Source: Cavenderia fasciculata
Lineage: Eukaryota; Evosea; Eumycetozoa; Acytosteliales; Cavenderiaceae
Reading direction: 5' to 3'
DNA: 64,000 nt
Assembly (NCBI RefSeq): GCF_000203815.1
Contig: NW_004457703.1
Span: forward strand, 558,001-622,000
Below the pieces are notes generated by a model, which saw nothing but the letters and a program-made list of their open reading frames with translations, did not search any database and was not told where the DNA came from. Position 1 is the first letter of the stretch, and each line of letters opens with the position of its first letter. Shown piece after piece: positions 48,401-61,050 of this stretch. A program made the translations under genes and the position numbers.

Positions 48401-49415
48401 TGGAACATGTTTATGTGTTGGTAATAGAGTTGGTATTTATTGTGAAACGGAAAAGAATCCTGGAGGTGGTGGAAATAATGGTACCAATAATGGTGGCAAC
48501 ATTGAACCAAATCCAACCAACCCTTATATAATTATTGTAGAACAAGATGTATCGTATCAATTTACATTTTGGCAAATTAGAGAGGTTGATTTGGACGACC
48601 AAATTGTAAAGACTTTGGATTTGACAGCCATGAATTGGACTCTTGACAACCAGACCAATCAAGATACACCAGTATCACCATCAATCATATTGAATCAATG
48701 GAAATACAATAATAATAATAGTTTGGAGTATTTCGATAAGATGGGTATCACATTTACTCAATACCAACAAAGACCTGGCTCGACAACCAACAACACGACT
48801 GACCAACCAAAAATACCAGTGTTGTTTGCAAACCAAACCTTTTATATTGATGTTGGATCACTCAAATATACAGTCAATATTGAAGGATGGAATTTCAACA
48901 GTCGATTAAATACTCTTCAAATCCTGACCAACATTACTCAACCTAAAAGTGACAGTGGATGTGGTGATGACGAGTCACTAGAAAACACAGTCACAAATTC
49001 AGCCGAATATACTTCATTCTATCTTGGAAAAAAGTCAGCAGTATTGGGTAAATTCATCAATCGTGCATTATTGGATGAAATACCAAGACGTATTAAATTT
49101 GCCATTGAAAATAGCAATAACACCCAAAGTGACAATAGGAATACACAAACATTGACATTCGTAACTTTAGTTCCTTATTTTCAATATTCAGCCACTCTCG
49201 ATCCTGATCTCCAACTTTTGATCAGTCCCACCCAAGATGAACATTGTAACTCAAATTCCAATACATGGAGGATCGCAGTTGGCGTGGTTGTTGGTGGTGT
49301 TGCAGCCGCTGCCATTGTCACAACATCTATTGTGTTGTACAAAAAGAAACTGATTGCTAAAAATTTAAACAAAAAATTTGCAAACAAATTAAAGGTGTTT
49401 AATGAAAATGAATAA
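45492..49415 (+). CDS. ComC-like EGF/supersandwich surface protein, copy 6, intact, 1,166 aa
   Basis: Six exons: 45492-45985, 46073-46620, 46708-47259, 47345-47890, 47974-48240, 48322-49415. The start (MIISSRFSHYTVIVAIIQIV) is a signal peptide; the Cys-rich head has PTDKPEKVVSFMPNYCYPY. Sandwich modules, the EGF (CNGFGQCLNGTCLC..NRVGIYC), a Gly/Asn linker, the supersandwich domain (IPVLFANQTFYIDVGSLKYT), a TM helix (WRIAVGVVVGGVAAAAIVTT) and a Lys/Asn tail are complete. The fifth intron is only phase-consistent with a GC donor (T|GCAAGT at 48241) and a TTTATAG acceptor. Its 3' end overlaps, on the other strand, the last codons of the LRR/TIG gene. With copy 5 it is one of two copies with no frame break, so it is probably functional. 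Confidence 0.87.
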
Positions 49416-52357
49416 AACAATATTTATGATATTATTTATTTTATAAACCGCTCCAACAACTACTCCAACTATAATTTTCCATTTGTTTTTGTCTGATCCT
49501 GATCCTGATCCAGAATCATTATTTGATGTTTGTGGATATGGAATGAATAATAATGATGACGATGAATAATTTCCATTTGTAACTGATACAGAGATGGTTG
49601 CAGGACCACTGATTAGTATTTGATCGAGTGTACAATTAATAAATGTCAGTGTTGTTGTTGCAATGACACAATTGATTGTATTATTGATCAATACACTTCC
49701 ACCGGTTGAATTGTTTCCAAAATATCCAAATAATAAAAGTGTTTGATTTGATTGTAAATTAGCTGATGTTATAATAGTATCTATAAAATGGAGGGTGAGA
49801 ATTAGGGAAAAAAGTCAAAAGATGATTGATGAATAATTGATATATATTACTTACCTTTGATAATAATGATACTAGAATCAACAAAGGATTGTGATTGTAA
49901 TGAGGTAAAGAAATTGATATCCATCATTGTATCAAAATTAAATGGTGATGGAATAGTATATATTGCTTGGCATCCTGTGAAACAATATTTTGAATTGATT
50001 GATTGTAGAGATTGTAAACTATTTCCAACATTTACATTTGGTGGATATTTTGGAGTAGCATAATCATAATTTACAATCATCTCTTGATTGGTTTGAAGAT
50101 CCAATGTAACATTATTGACTGAAAAATCAATACATGTTACATTCACCGGTGCCCAAATATTTGGACGAACTGAAAATACAACTTGTACATATTGAGTAGT
50201 TCCTCTTGGAATTTTAAAATGATTTCCTCTATAGAAATAATACAATAATGAATATCACAAGAAAGAAAAATCAATGAACAAACATTGTTTATCTCGAAAT
50301 AATTACACTACTATTCTATTGGCCACTACAAGATCTAGATAAAAATCACCCCAACCTATATTATTACCAACAATCGTTACACTTTGATTGACTGAAAATA
50401 GTTCAGTACTTTTCAATTGAGGACCTATAAATATATATATATATATTTAGATGATTTCGATTAGATTTTGATATAATATTTTTTAAAGACATCATGATCT
50501 TACCAGGACAGTCAATGGATGAAGGTTTGGTAAGGGATGTTGCGAAATTTTTGTTCTTTATACCATCGTAAAAACACCACCAGCAATCTGGAACTGAACT
50601 AATACTAGTGTTTGTAATAGACAAAATATTGACATGACATGATTCCTCTCCAATAATACCTTGAATGAATGGATTATATGCCACTGCAAATTCTCTAATA
50701 TTTGGATTCATTGCAAAGAAATTAGATGGAATAGTCCCTGAAAAATTATTATTAAAATATAAACCTTGTCTAGAAGTAAAGAAAGGTAAATAAATAAATA
50801 ATAACTTATAAAAAACAATGGATAAACAATACTAAATATGATAAATTTGTTGGGAGAGGTTTATCAAATGGAAGGGTTCCGCTCCCGTCATACATTAAGC
50901 TAAAATAAATTAAATAATGATTATTTTCTATCCTTTTGCAGAAAAGAAGATTAAAGAACTTCATCAACTTACAGACTTTCTAAATTTTTCATTTCTCCAA
51001 AAATACTATCTAATGAAAGGAGGGGGATGTAGCCATACTAATAGTTCTAAAAGTAATTGGATAATTAATTTGGTAAGTATAGATAAATAAATATTCATTT
51101 TTTTCCAACAAGAATGTATTTACAGTGATTTAATCGAGTTTGGGTATGAGAATATAGGATTGATAAAACCACCAGATGGTTCTCCACTATTCCAATTATC
51201 AGAATAGATATCATCATCTGTTGGGTCACTGTCAGAGTAGATTTTTGTATGCGATAAGCTAATGAGTGGGGAATCAACTTGAATGGTTAGGACTTGGTTT
51301 GGACTAATGCTCAATGATAATATTGTCCTAAAAGTAAGAAAATGAATAAATAAATGAATATTGGTTTGTTGGTTGGATGGTTGGGGATGGATTTGATAAA
51401 AAGATAATTACAAATTTTGAAGATTTGGAAATTGTTGTTGACTAAATTGATAGGTAATGTTTGATTGGTATTGATAGAATTAGTTCGACACACGAACTGG
51501 AAGAGATTACAGAATCTATTAGTTTTGGCGATGTCAATGTAAGAGATTGTAAAGTAGGGGAATTGAAAAATACTGGAATCGATGTCAGGTTGTAACACTC
51601 TTGACATCTCCTAAAATATAATGAATGAAGAATGATCATTGGTTTGTTGTTAATAAAGAAATTTTTGTTGGTGGAATTAATCAACATACAAAGTTTTGAG
51701 ATTTGGAAATGCTTGATTGAAATAGACTGGAATTTCAGTAACTCTATTATCGTTCCAAAATACTAGACTTGTACATTTTGGATAAGTACTATTGAAATAA
51801 TCTAATGGATTGATACCTGGATTACGAGTGGCTGGGGCTCCGCCTCCAATAAAAATACTTGTTACTTCAGGGAATATAAATTGAGTGATTGATGAGTTTA
51901 AAGTCTGAACATTATAATTTGCCCATAAATTCCTATTATAAAACGACACTTAATTATTAATAACAGAAAATAATTGATTGGTTCTATTCAATTGTTATAC
52001 TTTAGTATGATTGTTGCACAATCTTACAATTTTGTTATATGTTTTTCAGATCCTATTACTGAGCATTGAAACCCTAGCGAAGTAGTGCTACAAACATTAT
52101 TTTCATTTGTCACAGCTGGTTTCAATTGATAAAATTGACTTAACCATATTGCTGAATTCACTATGAGTACAAAGAAAGTAATAAGATAAGATGATTTAAT
52201 TTATGTTTAATATCAGTATATCAGATATTTACAACATACGTTGATCGATTGGGAGTGTCTGACCATCAACTAAATAGTGTTTACTAGAGTAATGTGATGT
52301 CATCACAAATGAAATCAACACCAAGGTGCTTGATAATAAATATTGAAAGAGTTTCAT
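49389..52357 (-). pseudogene. LRR and TIG-domain membrane protein gene, decaying
   Basis: Eleven exon-like segments on the minus strand: 52357-52240, 52160-52028, 51932-51690, 51610-51412, 51327-51124, 51046-50973, 50899-50833, 50769-50504, 50424-50307, 50228-49855, 49780-49389. Exon 1 is a signal peptide (MKLFQYLLSSTLVLISFVMT). Exon 2 is an LRR N-cap (NENNVCSTTSLGFQCSVIGS). Exons 3-8 are leucine-rich repeats with phase-2 introns at each repeat (TEIPVYFNQAFPNLKTL; NNNFSGTIPSNFFAMNPNI). Exons 9-11 look like TIG-type sandwiches (SVTIVGNNIGWGDF) followed by a Ser/Gly linker and the start of a TM helix (KWKIIVGVVVGAV) that breaks off into unrelated sequence. Frame conflicts in exons 4 and 6 and a misplaced donor after exon 7 argue for a pseudogene. 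The architecture resembles Dictyostelium adhesion proteins. Confidence 0.65.
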
Positions 52358-53029
52358 ACAAATAACAACAATATTATTGGTAGAGAGGATTGATAAATAG
52401 AATAGCACAAACAAAATAATGGTCATCATTGTCTTGTGTTTGTGATTTATCTTTTGAAATTTCAAAATGTTTTTAGGGAACATTGCCCATTATGAATGAT
52501 AGTCATCATCATTTTCTATATATGGCAAAACAGTGAACTGAGTTTGATCCATAAAATATCTCAAAAAATATCATGAGAAAATGATTCTTTTTTAATCTTC
52601 CAAATTTATTTTCTTGTTCTGACAATGATAACATTGTTACTTTAGTTTCCTAAATTTAAAAAACTTTGAGATGAATAATAATGATCTATTCCATGGTTGT
52701 TGAATTGGTGTTTGTTAGTTTAACTATTAAACAACTAAATTGGACCAGATCTCAATTCTCCCCCAATCTTTTGCATTTTTTACACGTATTAAATCAATAA
52801 AATAAATCTATCAACAATAGAGATAATAGAATATTATTTACTTCACCGTTTAAAAGGTGATGAATTTCATTGTTCGTGATCATGAATGTCTCAGGGGTTT
52901 TCCCGGATTTGAAAAAATTAAAATTTTAATTGTTTTTTTATTCGTCGCCGTTTCGAAAAACGCTGAGATTTATCTCAATGCAATTGGACGAACGAAATTT
53001 TAGTTGATGAACCATTCTATCTATCACTA

Positions 53030-53064
<35 letters not shown>

Positions 53065-53110
53065 CTTTGTTCGTCTTTGTATCTCTCCTCTATCTCAATC
53101 CTTATTCAAG
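52358..53110. promoter_or_regulatory. divergent upstream region of the LRR/TIG gene and copy 7
   Basis: 753 bp. Holds a G+C-richer block at 52880-53000 with TGGACGAACGAAATTTT (CGAACGA at 52989-52995, 116 bp before ATG) and a (CA)n run at 53031-53060. The minus-strand hydrophobic frame at 52357-52483 could extend the LRR signal peptide, but the ATG at 52357 is the better start. Confidence 0.4.
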
Positions 53111-56100
53111 ATGGAGAATAAAATGTTTTACAAAAACAATGCAATCGCAGTAGCAGTATTATTTTTAATGTTTATATTATCAATAATATCTAATCATCGA
53201 GTAGCAGCACAAGAAACAGTACTATCAACCCAAACAAAGGATTTTGTGACAATGATAATCTATGCAAACACTGATTGTTCATTGGGTGGACTTCCCACAC
53301 AACCTCCACTCAAAGTAGTTTCATTCAGTTTCAACACTTGTTACAGCTACGGAACATTCAGTGTACAGATACAAAATATTCAACCTTATTTCTACACTAC
53401 CTACGATCAAATCAATTGTGGTGGTGCCATTGATAACATTGCTTTTGACCAATCGACAGGTAAATGTATCAAATCTGACGCATCTGCTACACCATATTGG
53501 TTGGTTTTTAAAATCGGGCAACCTCAAACACCATACATCTTATCATCATCCTATTTATACTACCAAAGAGTCCCCACTACAGTTCTGTATGTTTAAACTA
53601 TACCATCAAAAAAAACTGGATTTATATTTATATAATTTTAAATTTCTTTTCTAATCTATCATTTATTCTACTCTTACATACTAAATATATAGTACATGTA
53701 ATATGGCAGTGACTACCAATTACGACTATCAAAGAGTTGTTGCCAAACCTAGTAGTTGTATGATGAATGACTACCCAACAAGAACTATGTTAACCAATAC
53801 TGGAACGGTTTCACGAGTCACTCTAACACACAATCCAACAGGTTGTACTGGAGGTACCAGCTCTAATTATGGGTCATTTTGTGCAGCACTTGATTCATCT
53901 CGTATCGCCAATGGAATGGTGACTTTTTCGTCGCCATTGCCTGATCCCTCAGTAAATGTAGTCACCTTTGGCCGTATATCAATCTTGGAACCTGCTTATG
54001 GTTTAACAAACGTTGCATTGTATGCACATGCATCTTGGCAAGCTGCCAATGGTACATCCTGGGATCACAAACCTGGATATGTATTCATGTTGGACAACAA
54101 TATGTATTTCAATGCTCCAATGAATTTCACAGGTCATTTTATCTTGACAATCGATGGATACAATTATATTCAAGATAAAAATATAACTACTCTTGTATCA
54201 TCTGAATTTTATTCACCTGATTGTAAGTCCTGCAAAATATTATAAATTATCCGATATTAATATTAATATATTTTATTTCAAATTTAGATCCAAAAATTCA
54301 ATCTATAAATATAATAGATGTAACAACAAAGAGAATTGAATTCAGTTATGACCCAACTGGTGGATTCCCAAATCCCCTATTTGATATTGAATTGTTGGAT
54401 GACCAAGGTACTATTTTGATGTTTGATACCGGTTCAAATTGTCCACCTGTATATTGTGTATTTGATATGTTACCAAAAGGCATAAATGTGACAATCAAAG
54501 TAGAAATGACTGATATAGCAGGTTTTGTCGACACATTGTCAGTAACGGTCAACCTAGTAGATCCAATATCAGCATTCAATTTTACTCTGACTCCTCAATC
54601 ATCTCCTTATCCTTCTGTCAACATTTCATTCCAATACACTGGAACTGGTTTTGGAGGATGCACAACATGTCTTTCAATTATAGACACTCGAACCAATACT
54701 CAACAATTCACATCCTCGTCCCTCTCAACCTCATCCTATCTCTTTGGACTCTTGTCACCATCACCAACCATTTACAACTTTACTGCCAACGGTACAAATG
54801 ATGAATTAACTCTTTATCCACCTTCTCAACTTTATACTTTTATTGGTTGTATGTATTATTTGTCATTTTTTTAATTAATTAATTAATTAATTATATTTTC
54901 TTACTGTCTCTCTTTATAGTGAATTTTGGTATAAAAAATGTTACTATTCAATCAATAGAGATTACATCGGCATCAGTTTTATTTGGAGTTAATGATATCA
55001 ACCCAACTTTTTCTTTAATTATTACCGATCTGGATTCAACCATTTCAGTACAATCTTCAAATACTTTAGAGTATAATTTCACAGAATCCCTATAAGCAGG
55101 TGCTACTAATCGATTTAGTGCACTCTTGAGGGACACCTTTACAAATGTTGAATCAAGTCTATTTTATTTCAATATGACCACCTATCCTCTATTGTCGGAT
55201 TTTACAATCACTGTATCCCAAAAAATCAATTCATCCGATCCTAATAGTAACTATTTAGAGATTAGATTCGATTCGATTGGAGGTGCTCCCAATGCAACCA
55301 ATTATGGGTACACTTCAGACTATCCTAAAATTTTAAAAGGAAATTATTCTGAATTGGGAGTATTTACAGATGCCAACCCTATTCTTCCCAGCGGACCTTA
55401 TTCCATTACAGGTCAAGCCAATAATACTCAATCCATTCTAACAACAACCACAATATTCTCTTTATATAATTGTAAGTATATAAATCAACAAGAAAAAAAG
55501 AGGTTAATTAAAATGAAGATTTATTAATCTTTTATTTTATATTTATAGTCCCTTTAATCAATGTAACAGGATCAACTGAATTTGAAACAGCCCTTATTGA
55601 GTGGAATAGTACTGGTGGTGTACCTGGTAATATTACCTATCAAGTATCGAGTATTCCCTCTGACACTAGAAATTCGCCGTATGTATGGTGCAGTGGAATG
55701 AATATTAATTCATGTCTCATCACTGGATTGGTATCACAAACAAATTATTCATTTGAAATTCAAATGCTATCCCCAATATTTGATCCAGTTGTTTTAAATA
55801 TCGACTTGCAAACTAAAAAATGTAAGATTAAACTGTTAAGTTTTAAAATAATAATAATAATAGCTAATTAATTATTTGATTGATTTATTGTTAATCCTAT
55901 TCCTTTTTTATTTATTATTAATAGATCCATATAATGTAACATGTGTTGATTATAATAATGGAAATAGTCAAGTTGATTGTAATGGTCATGGTCAATGTAT
56001 TGACAGTACTTGTTTATGTGATGATTCAAGAACTGGTATCTATTGTGAAATCGTTATTCCAGGTGGAAATGGAAATGGAACAAATGGTGGTGGTGGTGGA

Positions 56101-56835
56101 GGATCAACAATTGATCCAAATCCAGGGATCCCAGAAATTATAATCACCAATGACAATTCATATTATAAATTTGTTATATCACAAATTAGAGAGGTCGATA
56201 TTGATGATCAAATAATTAAACTGATCGACCTAACATCATTCAATTGGACACTGTCCAATCAAAGCAATCAAGCAACATCAATATCACCATCAATTGTTGT
56301 TAATTATTGGAATTATTGAACATTACCAAAAGTAAACACCAACTTTAATTCAATCAATATTACATTTTTACAATTCAATAATACTAAAGATATTAATCAA
56401 GGAGATAAGAAGATTCCAATCACATTTGCAAGTCAAACATTTTATATTGATATTGGATTACTCAAATATACAATCGATATTGATGGTTGGGAATTTAATA
56501 GTAGATTAAATACTCTTCAATTGGTCACCAACGTATCTCAACCAATTATTGATTATGGAGAGTGTAGTGATAAAGAAAATGATGATGGATCTTTTAATAA
56601 TATTATCAACAATGCCACTGAATTTACCTCATTCTATCTTGGTAAAGATTCAGCAGTATTGGGTAAATTAATTAATCGTGCATTATTGGATGATATTCCA
56701 AGAAAGATATCTTATAGAGTTGAACAAATTCAAGTTACTGGAGAAGAAGAACAATTGAGTGTCATCACACTTGTTCCCAATTTCAACAGTCGAGCCACCC
56801 TCGATCCAGACATGCAATTGTTGGTAAAGAGATAA
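53111..56835 (+). pseudogene. ComC-like surface protein, copy 7, two nonsense codons and lost TM
   Basis: All six exons in phase: 53111-53586, 53693-54222, 54288-54848, 54920-55471, 55549-55821, 55925-56835. Signal peptide (NNAIAVAVLFLMFILSIISN), Cys-rich head, sandwich modules and the EGF (DCNGHGQCIDSTCLCDDS) are recognisable. A TAA at 55093-55095 (exon 4) and a TGA at 56317-56319 (exon 6) interrupt an otherwise perfect frame. The chain then ends at MQLLVKR-stop (56833-56835), just before where paralogues have the TM helix, so even without the stops it would not be anchored. Nearly identical to copy 1 over exon 5 and the EGF/linker. Substitution-type stops with intact phase suggest fairly recent inactivation. 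Confidence 0.82.
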
Positions 56836-57239
56836 TAGAAACAAAGAAAAAGAGGATGATAAACATGATGACAACTATGATACCATTCAAAAGAAAGTAG
56901 ATAGCCAGTAGTGATGGTGGTGGTGGTGTATTTACTTTTACAGCTACAACAATAAATACTCCTAATTAAATTAATAAATTGGACCATCGTTTGTTAGAAC
57001 TATATATGCATGTGTTAATATACTATAGTAATTCAATTTTTCTATGTGTCAACTCATCAATGGTTTTTCTATTTCTTTTTAACAAAAAATGAATGCGATT
57101 GTATTTATTTAATATTTAAACGATGATTGTATGTTATGTCATAAAGTACTTGATTATTGTTGAAAAAAAAAACCACAGTAGGTGAAAAAAAACAATATCA
57201 CTAGTAGAAATAAATGGAATGGAAGCTAATTCTTGTGAT

Positions 57240-57612
57240 TTAAGTATTTGGGGGATTTTGAGCAGCTAAAAAAGCTTGAAGTTGAGTTCTGAGATCTTCA
57301 ATCACTTTTTGTTGTTGTTCTCTTAACTGTCTTTCCTGAGCCAAGGCATCCCTGATTGCTTGGTTTTCCTGGCGGAGGGCTCTGACTGTGTTGTTTGTCT
57401 GGGCGGAGGTCATTGCTGAGGTTTAGGTTTATAAAAGGAAGGAATGATAAAAGAAAACAAAATGATGATGAAAAAAAAAGGGGACTATTAGTAATAAAAT
57501 AAAAAATTATTATTATTGGATTTCTTTTTTATTTTAAACATACATGAGGGTTCTCCCCACTCTGGGAATTCGAATTCCCTCCAGGATTTAAAATTTTTGA
57601 ATTGGTTGACAT
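57240..57612 (-). CDS. small coiled-coil protein, possibly transposon-derived
   Basis: The clear part is a 57-codon minus-strand frame from ATG 57413: MTSAQTNNTVRALRQENQ then AIRDALAQERQLREQQQKVI, ending FLAAQNPPNT. It is an amphipathic heptad coiled coil with unusually G+C-rich codons for this window. An upstream ATG at 57612 (MSTNSKILNPGGNSNSQSGE) followed by NPHV could be a first exon joined by an intron (57561-57416, donor T|GTTTAA, acceptor CTCAG), giving about 80 residues. Codon use unlike its neighbours and adjacent gene relics suggest a gag-like or other mobile-element fragment. The single-exon model is the safer one. Confidence 0.45.
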
Positions 57613-57924
57613 CTCTTTTGGATAAAATATAATTTGTTCGATAAGATAAGATTGAATTGTATTATTTATTAAATATTTAATTAAAAATTAAGATAAGATA
57701 ATGAAGAATGGAATGATGAGAATGTTGAAATTCAATTCAAGGTTTAAATGGAGAAAAATAGTTGGTAAACTTTCTTTGACTTTTAAATTAAACCTTTTTC
57801 TTCCATCAATAGGTTATCAACCCCTACCCTGTATCCTCTATATATACTACTCTCTATCCCTCTATCTCTCTATCCCTCTTCCCCCCTCTCATATATTTCA
57901 GAAGACAAAGATGAGTGGTCATAT

Positions 57925-58308
57925 TTCCATATTTGCTAATTTAAAATGTCCAATGATTATAATCATTGGATCATCTGTTAAACAAATCTGTAGAGGTGAT
58001 GGGGGTGTACCAACACCATTGGATATTATGACATCATCCCGCTTGGGTACCTAAAAAGGTATTACCAGCCAGTGTGACATTTGGTGTTTGTCTCAATAAA
58101 AGGTCCACAAATCCTCCTGACTGGTAGTTTAGAAAAAAAGAATGTTAATTTAATGTTTGACAAAAAACAATTTTAATAGGAAGTTATAAACTGGTATGAT
58201 GAATGGTAGAGAGAGAGAGAGAGAGAGAGTTGATTGAGTAATCTAAACTAAACAAGTAGATTCTCCCTGATGTTGTTCTTTCCCCAACAAGTTTTGCTCA
58301 GATGGTTC
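57925..58308 (-). pseudogene. exon-like relics of an unidentified gene
   Basis: Minus-strand coding-like patches: PSEQNLLGKEQHQGEST (58306-58256) after a TTTTTAG acceptor; SGGFVDLLLRQTPNVTLAGN (58121-58062) after CTACCAG; and, in another frame, RDDVIISNGVGTPPSPLQIC (58044-57985) continuing as LTDDPMIIIIGHFKLANMEI. The frames conflict and there is no start. A (GA)n run (58208-58230) lies between two of them. Family unknown. Confidence 0.3.
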
Positions 58309-58423
58309 TAAAAAGCAAAAAATTGAGAACAATAAATAAATAAATAAATCTATCAATATATGATTATTTTCTAACATTTTTCTTTTTTATTTAATTAATT
58401 GTACAATGATTTAATGGAATATT

Positions 58424-60839
58424 TTAACACTTTTGGAGGATTTTTTGGCTGTATCTTCTTGATAATTCTAGTAACTTTAACCTTAATTGTAAACGAGCCT
58501 TGTACTTTTTTTCTTTATCCATTTTGATTTTATAGATAATAGTGGCAATCGAAATTGAAATCAAAGTAGCAACACCAATGACTACACCAACAATAATCTT
58601 CCATTTTTTTGATGGTGTTGTCAAAAATTGGTTAATGGTATCAACATTGATCATCAATTGAAGATCTGGATCAAATACAGCATTAAGATTAAAGTATGGT
58701 ATCGTTGTAATAAAACTGTAGGACATGTGTTGTTGAGATTTTTCTTAGAGTATTCAATTCGATTTGATATCTTTCGAGGGATATCATCCAATAATGCACG
58801 GCTAATTAGTTTGACCAATATAAATTGATCATTTCCAATTAAAAATGATGTGAATTCTGTAGAGTTGGTTGATAATATATTATTGTTGTAATCTTCTTGT
58901 CCACATTTATAGTTGTATGGTTGAGTTATATTGGTAACCAATTCAAGAGTATTTAATCTATTACCAAAACTCCAACCTTCAATTTCAATTGTATATTTAA
59001 TCGATCCAACTGCCAAATAAAATAATTGACCTGCAAATGTAACTCGAATGTCTTTTGGAGTTGTTTCCTCTTCTTCTTCATCATCCTCCTCTTCTTGTTG
59101 TTGTACATATTGTGAAAATGTAATTTTAATAGTATTGTAGAAAGAACCATCACTATTTGTTGAATATATCCAATTATTAAGTAAAATTAAAGGTGATATG
59201 TTGGTTGGTTGATTGGTTTGATTTGTCATTTCCCAGTTGAGAGTTGTTAAATCCAATGACTTGATAATATTTTGGTCAACATCGAGTTCTCTAATTTGTG
59301 AAACTACAAATTGATAAAATATATCTGCATTGTTGGTGACTATTTTTGGGTTGTTTAGTGATGGTTCGACGTGACTATCCCAATCCCTTCCACCATCACC
59401 ATTTCCACCACCACCACCAGGTTTTACAGTACCACAATAAAGTCCAACTCTATTATTCACACATCGACATGTTCTATTCAAACATTCACCAAATCCATTA
59501 CATTCAATTGTATTATTAATTCCTTGGCGATCAATACATGTATAATTATTTGGATCTAAATTAAATACAATAATTAATTATTAGTCATTGATTTTTAATC
59601 AAATTTGATTTTTGTTATTTTGCTATTTTTTTTAATTTACTTCATACGTTGTAAAGTTGAAACTAAAATAGTTTGATTGATTGGTAAGAATTGAATAGAT
59701 GACATTTTAATATCCACAGAATATTCAGTATTTGAAGTCAATCCAGTGATAAGACATGAATTAATATTGGCACCTGAACACCAAACCAACGGTACTTGAA
59801 TCGATGATTTTGGATTGGATACAGATACTTGATAAGTAATATTACCTGGCATTCCACCATCACTAATCCATGTCAAATAAATTGATTCATAATCACTTGT
59901 TGAATTGGTTGAATTTATAGTTGGAACTAAATAAATAATTAGAAAATGAAAGAAATAGAATATAGCTCTTCTTCCTATTCTTTTTTTTTCTATTTACTTA
60001 CAATAATAAAAGGTAATTTGAGTATAAAGGGTTAAATCGGTACCATCATTATTAACCATCAAGGATAAATTTTGAGGATCAGTGACAAAATCTGGCATGT
60101 AATAGATGATACTGCCGTTATACATTGTCCTTGGTAGATAATTGATTGTAGACCATAATGAATAATTCGAATCACCTGGTACACCTCCATCTGAGTGCCG
60201 TCAATTCAAGATACCAATCATTGGGATCGTTGGTTGAAAGGTCGTATGCTTGAAGAACCTGCTTTGTGAGATTCGAGATGACTGGATAGGTTGTCACTTT
60301 GAAATATAAAGTGTTGGAAACACCATAAAAATCATAAGCAACTAGCCCAACATTTGTTGTTGTCCCAGATGGTAGATTAATTGAAATTAATCGATTTGTC
60401 ACGTCACTAAACCTAACTTCGGTGTAGGTCATTGTATTATTTAAAGAAATGTTACAAAATACCATGCCATTCTCGCTTGGCACTGAAAATGTAAAATCAA
60501 CAATCTTTGTCTTGATGTTTAAAATTTTTGGATCACTAATAATTAAAGCTAAACAAAAAACAAATACAATAGTATTAGATGAAAGATAATGAATAAATGG
60601 ACCAGTTCATTGATTCTAATAGTAATACCTACGGTCTAAATATTTATCAAATCAAGTTTGAATAAGAGGTGAACCAATATATAGCCAACATTTTGATTTG
60701 AAGATTAGAATCTACATTGTAACATACCTGTAGGAATTTGAGTTTGTCCGAATCCAAAACTATTGAGATGATTGTTGACTATTACTAGAACTAATATTCC
60801 AAATAATATTCGAAGTATATAAATAATACTGTTATTCAT
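58424..60839 (-). pseudogene. ComC-like surface protein, copy 8, exons 2-3 deleted, frameshifted
   Basis: Minus strand. Signal peptide exon 60839-60728 (IIYILRILFGILVLVIVNNH..GQTQIPT) ends in G|GTATGT. The next recognisable exon, 60548-60002, corresponds to exon 4 of the paralogues, so the Cys-rich head and the first two sandwich exons are gone. The splice remains in phase (G|CT). Exons 59926-59648 and 59555-58424 follow. Exon 4 loses frame near 60190-60205 (ELTAL..DGGVPGDS) and exon 6 near 58742 in an A-run (before SQQHMSYSFITTIPYFNLN). The EGF (ECNGFGECLNRTCRC), supersandwich domain and TM helix (WKIIVGVVIGVATLISISIA) are otherwise preserved. Confidence 0.8.
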
Positions 60840-61050
60840 ACTTGTATTTGTTTTATAATATATATATTTATATAAAAGTAAAAGATAAAAAATAACCTTT
60901 GTGTGTTGGTTTTGAGGAAGGGGAAGGGATGATCGTCGGGGACATCCATCTTGATCATGTAAACAAACGACACAATTTGAATTTGGCTTTGGTTTGGTGG
61001 TACTAATTATAATTAATTTTGATGGGTATTTTTTTTTCACCTCTACCCTT
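60840..61050. other. short gap between copies 8 and 9
   Basis: About 210 bp of 5' sequence for copy 8 and 3' UTR for copy 9. A TA-rich core lies next to the ATG. No CGAACGA motif is seen here. Confidence 0.4.

Noticed and set aside
57701-58054. 117-codon plus-strand frame MKNGMMRMLKF
   Set aside because: Composition changes along its length, opposite-strand relics look more protein-like, and no start context or homology is seen.
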